A stretch of DNA of 64,000 bases, taken from positions 3,460,974-3,524,973 of the forward strand of contig CM055093.1 of NCBI GenBank assembly GCA_029204225.1. The letters run 5' to 3'. The notes under the pieces are model-generated. The model saw only the letters and a list, made by a program, of their open reading frames with translations. It did no database searches and was not told the origin of the DNA. Shown here piece after piece: positions 56,424 through 64,000 of the stretch (position 1 is its first letter; the number at the start of each line of letters is the position of its first letter). Made by a program: the position numbers and the translations under genes. The stretch is from Diphasiastrum complanatum. Lineage: Eukaryota; Streptophyta; Lycopodiopsida; Lycopodiales; Lycopodiaceae.

Positions 56424-59400
56424 GTCCATCGAGTGAGGCAATTTTATGAGAATATTGTTCCAAGTCACACTGTGTACGATGTTGAATGTCCTGACCATTC
56501 CTTTCGGAAATTCACAAATGATGGACAGTATCTCATTTGTTTTAGCCGAAACCATCAGGAATTGATTGTCTATCGGTTCAATTGGCTAAACTACTTCACA
56601 AAGGGAGCAGACTCAGACATCAGGGATGAGCTTCCACTCAAAGCTAGAAAGTTCGAAAGCTATTTTCTGCAGCTCTATACCATCTCTCTGGGGTCAGCAA
56701 CAGAACTCATTTGCAAAGACTTTTTTCTTTCAACTGAAAATAGCTGTTTTGGAATTTTTGCAACAACAACAGGGCCGGATAATGATGCTCCAGCTACTCC
56801 AGAAGCAGTACAAGGGGTGCCATCCATAGAGAGAACTACCATACACATTGTGAGGTTCGTAGTAAGTCATAGTCCGAAAAGCTTATTCGCCCATGCTTAA
56901 GCAGTTTATCCAGTTGATTGGTGTAAAATGTTAATATAGTTCTTCGAACGTATAACATCATTCCACACATGTGTCTGCCCTTCTTAAAAGCATTATGCAG
57001 CACATGTGATCTAGTAAATGTGGTAGGTGCAAAAGTATGCAAACTTCTGTTTATGTTTGAAGATCCTCTTAGTGAATCATTGACAGAAGTAAGATTGTGA
57101 CCACAGATTGGCTGATGGAGCTGTCATTGATGAGCGTGTCTATCGCGATGATTTCATTCATCTTGCCCATAATGCAGGGGTTTTTATGTATGACGATCTT
57201 CTGGCAATCTTATCCATTAGATATCAGTCCATTCGCATTCTGCAAGTACGGGAGACTGGGATGTTTGTGGACGTGCATACAATTGGTACTTTTTGTAGGG
57301 AAGACGATGAGCTCATCATCAACTCCCAAGCCCAGGTATGTTGTTTGGCAAGCTCAAACTCTACCAGAACTGTCTTGAACATGGGATTAAGATGGGAAAT
57401 GTCAACTTGAAACTTTATCATGGCCTTGCTTATCACCTTATGAAAATGGAGATTTTAAATTTGAAGAGCAGTATGGTGTAACTGGGTATGGTTGAAACTT
57501 GAGTTGTGCACAAGTAATTGGTTGCTTTTGAATATTCATGAGTGTTCTCAATAACATGACCAGGAGGAGATTGTATATCAGAGACGGGCAGCTGCTCGAA
57601 AGGGTAAATCTTTACAATTGGAAGGACTTGCTTTGCCCTTGAAGCTGCATGAAATAAGAGGTAAGGCATTACTTTCACATTGTGGCATGGAGAGTGTCCA
57701 AGAACAGGGCATTAGAGGGCATCAAAGGGGTGTCAGTAGAAACCTTAACTCTATAGCTAATGCAGCCTATCATGATCAAAATAATGTAATCCAAGGAGGG
57801 CCTCAAAGTGGAAGTTTTGGTGCAGATATTGATGTGCAGTATGATAATTACTTTGGGGGCCTATTTGGGAGTCTAGAAATGAATGGTGGATCTCGAAATG
57901 AAGGTTTAGAGGAAAAGTGCAGTGCAAAAATCTCAGGGGAATTTAAATCGAGTATTGGCCAGATAAGGCTAGAAAGACCTGGCATTTTTCATGCTAACTC
58001 AGGGCTGGAGGCCCTACCTTCTTTCAATCAAGCAAGTTCAATGCATACTGCAATTGATAGACCCAATCTGGGGTTACAAGTGGGGACCTCATGGGGCTCA
58101 AGTTCTCCTGACCCCAATTTTGCTACCAATGGTCATGAAAGGAACCCCAGCCTTGGTGGGGAGAGTGGAAACCTCGGAATCACTTCACGCACTGGTGTTT
58201 CTGTTAGTTTCGGTAGCCCAAACATAGCAAGCAGTAGCAGTCATGGAAGTGAGAGTGAGAGCAGTTGCAGGGATTTATCTGTATCTGGAGGAAGTACCAG
58301 CTATGGTGAATTTTCAGCAAGCGCCCGCACAGAAGGAAATGCTGTCCAGTATATTGTCAGCAGCAGATCTTTAGGTTCTCAGCAGCACCTTGGAACAGTC
58401 GAAGAGTTGATGTCAGGTGGAAGCCTTCCTGTTCCATCTTCCAGTTTGACTGGGCATGATTCATATGTGAACATCTCAGCTGTACAGAGACAAGTAGGGG
58501 AAGGCTCAGTCACTGAGAGACTGTCTCATTTGGAGGCAGTGGAAGACACTCCAAGTGCAGTTGCTCTGGAGGCAACAGATAGAAGCATAACATTGTCAGA
58601 TTTGGGTAGTGTAGCGAACCAATTGCTTGGAGGCATCAAACAACGTCTCCTGTCTTTTCTATTTCGAAGCATCTGGAATCAGGATGTGAACCCTGTTATT
58701 GTAAGTGCATCATAGTAGGAGTTTGTGTTTGTCCCAACTTCTTGTCTCCTGAAAGTGCTGTGAACCTAGAAAGGTCGTTTTTGCCTTGTTGCTGTATTTT
58801 TGCAGAGCATGTTGGACATGATAGGGTGAATTCATGAAGAATGAATATGTTGTTTACTTTTTGCTTTCAGCTTCCAGACAAGTTTATTTTCCAGACACTA
58901 ATATCTAATTTCACAAATAAATATAACTAATATCTGTAATTCTCTGCTCAAAATAGGATCTCTGTACTTGAAACTTGCTCAATTTATGTAGTTGGATGTC
59001 GGACGTGATGGAAAAGTTGAGGAAGAGGAAAGAAAGTTTTAAAAACTAATGACATTATGGTTTTCCTGACAGTTACCACGTGCACATCATTTTTACCCAA
59101 ACAGTTCTTGTGACTTGGTTTTATGCAGAAGGCACAGCAATTGAAGCGATTCTACTATCATTTTCAGGACTATGTTGATTTGGTTATGTGGAAGGTGAAG
59201 AAGAATAAGTTTCTTAAAGTCTCTAATGCTATGTATCATTGGTTACAAGAAGAAACGATTTCTCTCAGCTTAGTACAGGCAGTTCTTTCTTCGGTTTTGT
59301 TATTGTAGATGATCAGTGTATTTAGTGCGATGTCATTTTCAGTGGAGTTGACAAGGTTGGGGAGTCGGGATGAATGTCTGGCAGGTTCCTTGTAGGAGAG

Positions 59401-59816
59401 AAAGTGTAATTAGAACTTATATATTTCTAGAATACCATGATTGACGATTTAAGTCTTATGTCAGATGAATGACATTGGTGCCAGGTGCAATTTTTGGATC
59501 GGTACCACCTACTTATCAAGTTTGGCAGCGTAGATAATGTGGTATGCGTGCTTCTGCTTTTCAATATTTCTGGTGCAATCATCGATCTCATCTTTTGATG
59601 TATTTATCTCTTACCTTCATTTAGCTCCAAAAGTATGTTTTTGGGTACAAGAAATGTTAAATATTGGTTTTTAGTTGTTGTTAATCATTTCAGTAGCTGC
59701 TTTATGACCCATCAGTGATCGTCAAACAGGTTTCTCGGAATTTAGATACTTCGCATCAAACTGCCTTTCTAGCAATATACAACATGGAAACAACAGAGGT
59801 GCTTGAGTTTCAGCAG
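56424..59816 (+). CDS. DET1: DET1 (DE-ETIOLATED 1), internal exons
   Basis: A nuclear repressor of light responses that works with COP10 and DDB1 in CUL4-linked ubiquitin ligase activity. Exons I can place, with GT/AG borders and compatible phases, are 56424-56854, 57107-57335, 57564-58700, 59129-59194, 59485-59541 and 59730-59816. Signatures are RQFYENIVPSHTVYDVECPD, FRKFTNDGQYLICFSRNHQE, LICKDFFL, VIDERVYRDDFIHLAHN, YDDLLAILSIRYQ, FCREDDELIINSQ, GIKQRLLSFLF, FYYHFQDYVDLVMWK, FLDRYHLLIKFGSVD and AIYNMETTEV. This gives 669 codons and still lacks the N-terminal exon (about 25 residues in Arabidopsis) and the C-terminal third. The 379-codon exon is far longer than its counterpart in Arabidopsis. 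No stop interrupts the exons. Confidence 0.95.
57564..58700 (+). other. DET1: Oversized DET1 exon with Ser/Gly-rich insert
   Basis: Between the conserved end FCREDDELIINSQAQ of the previous exon and the conserved SVANQLLGGIKQRLLSFLF near its own 3' end, this exon encodes roughly 340 residues of Gly/Ser/Asn-rich, low-complexity sequence (for example GGSTSYGEFSASARTEG). In Arabidopsis DET1 this interval is a few tens of residues. It is open throughout and ends at a strong GTAAGT donor, so I judge it a real coding extension, probably a disordered loop. Confidence 0.75.
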
Positions 59817-60440
59817 GTTCGTACTGTGATTCCATTTTTGCAAATCGAAATATTTTTTGTTTGAAGGTTTCTTGAATATATTAGTATCATTCTTGATACA
59901 TGCTCTTAATAAGCCTTTTGGCATGAAAAAGACCTTAATAAATCTCTCTCTCTCTTTGTGTTAAATTTTGATACCATACTAGGTCATCCTACTAGAATTT
60001 CGATTGCTCACTTAAATTCAGTGGGCTAGAGCACTTGATAGTACTAATGTGGCCGATTACTGCATTCGTATGTGGTTCGCTCGTCCTCTTAGGGTCCTAC
60101 ATTAGTAGGGATGTTACTTATCATAGTATAGCCAAGGTACATGTAGCTTGACATGTCTATGAGCAATTTTATAGTGGGTGACAATCAATATAATTGCTAG
60201 TACCTATCTTTTGCCCATACTCAACAGGCTTGGGTTGGTGGTCTTTTAGGGGTTAAAGTAGAATTCTACTAGACACTTTATGTACATTAGTTACATAAAT
60301 GATTTGACACTCCCAAAATGCCTCAATGACAATTAGTCACATAGTGCTAGTACCTATCTTTTGCCTATACTCAACAAGCTTGGGTTGGTGGTCTTTTAGG
60401 GGTCAAAGTAGAATTCTACTAAACACTTTATGTACATTAG
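59817..60440 (+). repeat. DET1 intron start and 150-bp-spaced duplication
   Basis: Begins with a donor GTTCGT after the last DET1 exon seen. A unit of about 113 bp (tgctagtacctatcttttgc ... cataaatgatttga) occurs at 60195-60307 and 60345-60457. The next DET1 exons, encoding the C-terminal part, were not found and must lie right of the Gypsy element if the gene is intact. Confidence 0.7.
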
Positions 60441-60760
60441 TTACATAAATGATTTGAGTGTGAGACAGGTAGATTCTGGGCTTGCTTGAGAGGAGCATAT
60501 ATGCCGATTATGCACATTAGGAGATGTTGAGATAGATGAGTATTTCATCTTTTGATCTCCATCTACTTTGAAATCAAAGGAAGTTGCCATTGCTTGTTCG
60601 GAGATCAATTTGTCAATCTCGTTGATATCTCCACCATACTCCATCGTAAAAAACATGCCTATGCCAGATTTCGGTTGTAAAGGATCTATTCTATCCAGTT
60701 CTTTTAGGAATTCAGGGTATTCCCTCTGTGAAGCTTGTTTGGGGTGAGAAAAGCCTATTT
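60441..60760 (-). other. Unrecognised minus-strand open stretch
   Basis: About 105 codons open on the minus strand (QREYPEFLKELDRIDPLQPK ... MFFTMEYGGDINEIDKLI ... SISTSPNVHNRHICSSQ), ending in the duplicated repeat. It reads like protein, and could be a transposon or gene fragment. No family recognised. Confidence 0.25.
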
Positions 60761-60841
60761 GTGCTTTGTTTCAAGTGCTTTAGTTGTTGGTTTTTTGCAT
60801 AATTTTGCAAGTTGCTCTGTGTATTCTGGCTAGTTTTTGCT

Positions 60842-61848
60842 ATGGCATCTTCTAGTGCTACTACACATGATTCTCAGAGGATCGATGCACTTTCTGCCAA
60901 AATTGATGGCATGGAGCAGATGTTAAAGCATATCTTACAACAATTGAAGCCCGGCCATGCACCTGAAAGAGTAAGTGCTGGTGATCTTGGTTCAACTGAA
61001 AGAGATACAGATCTTGGCAGGAAGCGCAAGTTGATGTCCACTAAGGACTTGAAACCTCCAAAGTTTACAGGTGCAGTAGCGGTAAGAACCATAGATGCGG
61101 TGGAAAATTGGCTACAGAAATGGGAAAAGGTCTTTGGAATGTGTGGAATTACCGATGAGTCAGAGATGATTGCTGAAGGTACCTATTGGTTACAGGAATC
61201 GGCACAACGATGGTGAAGAAAAGTTGAAAAAGATGGCCTTGTACCGGATTCCTAGGAGGCATTTCGACATATGTTTGTGCAAAATTGGATGCCTCTGGAT
61301 GAAAAGAATCGAGCATGCAACAATGGACAGGTCTCAAGCAAGGCAATTGGTCGGTTCAAGAATATGCTGATCGGTATAGAGAGGCGTTGCTGAGGATTCC
61401 TGAGGATGTGCATATGTATTTACAGGTGTTTTATTTCATCGAAGGACTTAGGGAGAGTTTGCGGCCTTTTGTGCGAAAGGAGCAAACACACACTGTTCAG
61501 AATGCTCAGATGGCTCTTTATTATGAAGATGGGAAGAAGTCCCATGAACCTGCTGCGGGAACCTCGAGTGGTCAAGGCCAAGGGGGCCAAATGCCTTGGG
61601 GTGAGCGCAAATTCAAAATGTTCAAAGGCCACTGGCAAGGGCAAGGACAAGGGCAAGCTCCAGGTGGCCAAAAGGGTAAAGGGGTTGGTGCTCCAAAAGA
61701 CAAAGGGTTTTATGGGCGGCCTAATGCCCAAGGGGGTCAACGCTCTATGTTGTCGCCACAAGACCAAGAGAGAGCAAAAAGAGAGAATTTATGCTTTGGA
61801 TGCTTGGGGGACAACATCGGTGGAAGGAATGTCCACAAAACGAGATGA
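60842..61848 (+). pseudogene. Gypsy Gag, broken
   Basis: Starts MASSSATTHDSQRI at ATG 60842. A coiled-coil-like N-terminus is followed by LKPPKFTGAVAVRTIDAVENWLQ (Retrotrans_gag), TYWLQESAQRW then TGA at 61216, the capsid C-part EYADRYREALLRIPED, a Gln/Gly-rich linker, and a zinc knuckle. The knuckle is frameshifted at a run of five G (about 61806-61810): CFGC-LG is followed in the next frame by QHRWKEC, so a single-base loss explains the break. Confidence 0.8.
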
Positions 61849-62038
61849 GAACCACCTATAGTCTTCAAGTAGAGCAGCAGCAGCAACCAATGGAAGTGGA
61901 AGAGATCTTGCAAGAGGCTAATCCTGACGTTCCTCGTTTGATGGATGTTTCTGTGGTGCGGAAGGTGGACACGGCTCCTTCAGTGACGCTATCGAAAGCC
62001 GGGCAGCATGGGTATTAGTTTCCTGACACTTCTTTGTT

Positions 62039-62377
62039 ATGCGTGGACAGCTTTGTGGTAGAAGTATTTTAGTTCTATTTGACATTGGGTCCTCACATAA
62101 TGTCATAAATTCGACTCTTGTTAAGAAGTTAAAAGTGAGCACACAATCGTCCAAGTACCAATACACAGTCAAGATGGCTAATGGAAAGGGTACAGAGATT
62201 TGGGATACGAGGGTTGTGAGTATACCTTTAACTATTCAGAGTTATTCTGAGGTAACTCGTTTGGCGCGCTCTGATGTCGTTCTGGGGATGTCTTGGCACA
62301 CGATGCGGAAGCCTTACATAGCCATCCCGATACTCATGTGTATGAGTTTCAGCATGGTGGTAAGCTTCATTCCATCT
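62039..62377 (+). pseudogene. Gypsy aspartic protease, interrupted by TRIM
   Basis: Retropepsin-like: VLFDIGSSHNVINSTLVKKL (active-site D-I-G in place of the usual D-T/S-G), VKMANGK, and LARSDVVLGMSWHTM. The reading frame is cut by the TRIM at 62378 and continues exactly after it, in the sense that one copy of the 5-bp target duplication bridges HGGKLHSI to RGERDVPP. Confidence 0.75.
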
Positions 62378-63187
62378 TGTAAAGAATTTGGGCCTCTGGG
62401 CCACGCACACACACGTACCCACGTGAGCCGCGTACTGGGATCCCAACCCCAGTTGCCTAGCCACTCACCATCCGTCTAACCCCAAAAAGGGCTGGTACCA
62501 GGGGATAGAGGATATAGAGAAGCCCCAACTTATATATGAGAGATTTCAAGACAAGCAGTTACTTATGGAATATTCAGAATTCTCAAGGCCTTCACTAGGC
62601 GCTCAAGCCCACGACACTTTTCTGTGCGTGGCTTGCAACTAAACATTCTGCAACACCCCCACTCAAGCAAGCACAGTCAAAGGAACCCCCACTGGCTCTG
62701 ATACCATGTAAAGAATTTGGGCCTCAGGGCCACGCACACACACGTACCCACACGAGCCGCGTACTGGGATCCCAACCTATATATGAGAGAGTTCAAGGCA
62801 AGCAGTTACTTATGGAATATTCAGAATTCTCAAGGCCTTCACTAGGCGCTCAAGCCCACGACACTTTTCTGTGCGTGGCTTGCAACTAAACATTCTGCAA
62901 CACCCCCACTCAAGCAAGCACAGTCAAAGGAACCCCAACTGGCTCTGATACCATGTAAAGAATTTGGGCCTCAGGGCCACGCACACACACGTACGCATGC
63001 GAGCCGCGTACTGGGATCCCAACTTCAGTCGCCTAGCCACCCGCCATCCGTCTAACCCCAACTTGTATATGAGAGAGTTAAGGCAAGCAGTTACTTATGG
63101 AATATTCAAAATTCTCAAGGCCTTCACTAGGCGCTCAAGCCCACGACACTTTTCTGTGCGTGGCTTGCAACTAAACATTCTGCAACA
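62378..63187 (-). mobile_element. TRIM: miniature LTR retrotransposon with three LTRs
   Basis: Read on the minus strand: LTR (TGTTGCAGAATG ... TTCTTTACA), then TGGTATCAGAGCC (tRNA-iMet PBS), a total internal segment of only 51 bp ending in the purine tract gagtggggg, then the next LTR. LTRs occupy 62954-63187, 62707-62902 and 62378-62655 (234, 196 and 278 bp), and internal segments 62903-62953 and 62656-62706. A 5-bp target duplication, CATCT left and CATCC right with one mismatch, flanks the array. It encodes no protein and depends on another element. The LTR has a TATATA promoter-like word. Confidence 0.9.
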
Positions 63188-64000
63188 CATCCGTGGTGAG
63201 CGGGATGTGCCTCCAAGACCATTGGTCTTAGCTACGCGGTTGCGTAAGGTAAGCTGTGAAGAGTAGCATGTGGCAGTGCAAGACAATACTTCAGCTAACC
63301 CAGACTGTGAAATTAGGAGTGAGTTTGCAGATGTGTTTACTGATGATTTGCCATCTGCTTTACCGCCTAATAGGAATGTTGAACGTAAGATTGAGCTTAT
63401 TCCCGGATCCTGTCCTGTAAATAGACCACCTTATAGAATGAGTTTGAGAGAGGAAGAGGAGGTGAGAAAGATGCTAGAGGACTATCTTGCACATGGGCAG
63501 ATTAGGCCTAGCTTCTCACCTTTTGCTTCGCCGATCATTCTAGTAAAAAAGGACGGATCTTGGCGTATGTGTGTGGATTGTCGAGGCCTTAATAAGATTA
63601 CTAACAAGCATCGATATCCTATGCCACGTATTGATGATTTGCTTGATGCTCTTCATGGTGCCACTGTATTTAGTAAGATAGACTTGAAGAGTGGGTATCA
63701 TCAAGTTAGAGTTCGTGAAGAGGATGTTCATAAAACTGTCTTCCGAATTCGGTTTGGTCATTATGAGTATCTTGTGATGCCCTTTGGTTTGGCTAATGCC
63801 CCAACTACATTCATGATGTTGATGAATGATGTACTCAGATTGTATATGGGTAAGTTTGTTGTAAACTTTATTGATGACATTTTGACTTACAGTGCAGGTG
63901 AGGCCAAGCATGTGACCCACCCTAAGATTGTGTTGTCTACCTTGAGGGAAAACAAATTGTTTGCTAACGCCAAAAGAACGAACTTTTTAAAAAGGAAATT
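63188..64000 (+). pseudogene. Gypsy reverse transcriptase, truncated by window end
   Basis: After the protease linker (RGERDVPPRPLVLATRLRK; TAG at 63264) the RT begins: EFADVFTDDLPSALPPNR, PPYRMSLREEEEV, ILVKKDGSWRMCVDCRGLN, YPMPRIDDLLDALHGA, FSKIDLKSGYHQVRV, MPFGLANAPTTF and VVNFIDDILTYS (catalytic F-I-D-D). From the TAG onward the frame is open to the end of the window and the catalytic aspartates are present, so this part is comparatively fresh. Confidence 0.9.

Larger units (their letters stand above)
60842..64000 (+). mobile_element. Gypsy element, 5' part, running off the window
   Basis: Gag, protease and the start of RT in order on the plus strand, interrupted by a TRIM insertion at 62378-63187. 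No 5' LTR or PBS was recognised upstream of the gag start. The RT sequence style suggests a chromovirus-like Gypsy, but the integrase and any chromodomain lie outside the window, so the lineage is not fixed. Confidence 0.82.

Noticed and set aside
62378-63187. Cassandra-type TRIM with 5S rRNA in its LTR
   Set aside because: The LTR has no recognisable 5S internal control region; only the miniature layout is shared.

Overview
The window reads as nuclear DNA of a land plant. Its only clear host gene is the plant form of DET1 (photomorphogenesis repressor), with exons from about 56.4 to 59.8 kb, GT/AG introns and long AT-rich introns. Almost everything else is transposable-element sequence, mostly degenerate and nested. 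A Penelope-like reverse transcriptase remnant, unusually long DET1 coding sequence and retroelement-loaded flanks would fit a large non-flowering-plant genome (fern, lycophyte or gymnosperm). That is inference; nothing here fixes the species.

Layout. 1-10.4 kb: an LTR fragment, two degenerate Helitron Rep remnants (1.3-5.0 kb and 8.5-10.0 kb), AC- and CT-rich simple repeats and a promoter-like module, closed by an inverted copy of the same LTR end. 10.4-11.8 kb: Copia 5' end with a broken gag. 11.8-30.4 kb: two partial copies in tandem of a Gypsy family, called G1 here (Tat/Athila-like, PBS of the TGGCGCCGTTGCCGGGGA type). The second copy is split by a young, complete 6431-bp Copia element (19496-25926) with 655-bp LTRs, a 5-bp target duplication and one uninterrupted 1317-residue polyprotein. 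30.4-36.7 kb: a reverse-strand Gypsy gag/LTR fragment, a Copia RT-RNaseH-LTR fragment, and an unrecognised degenerate coding stretch. 36.7-42.1 kb: an older Copia whose gag lies in inverted orientation between the PBS and pol. 42.2-47.4 kb: the 3' half of a third G1 copy (integrase, extra downstream ORF, 3' LTR). 47.4-48.0 kb: an inverted second copy of the promoter-like module beside a 140-bp GA repeat. 48.1-50.0 kb: the Penelope-like RT remnant on the minus strand. 51-52.3 kb: duplications, homopolymers, a possible promoter/first exon and a tandem tRNA-derived SINE-like repeat. 52.3-59.8 kb: DET1 and its upstream intronic or flanking DNA. 60.2-64 kb: a duplication, then a Gypsy element running off the window, whose coding sequence carries a miniature LTR element (TRIM) with three LTRs and two 51-bp internal segments.

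How the parts relate. The Copia at 19.5 kb is the only element that looks able to encode all its own proteins. The G1 copies lack a reverse transcriptase domain where it can be checked, and many of their stops are C-to-T changes relative to sibling copies, as expected for methylated, silenced DNA. DET1 lacks a recognisable first coding exon and all exons after about the middle of the protein; these probably lie beyond the intervening repeats.
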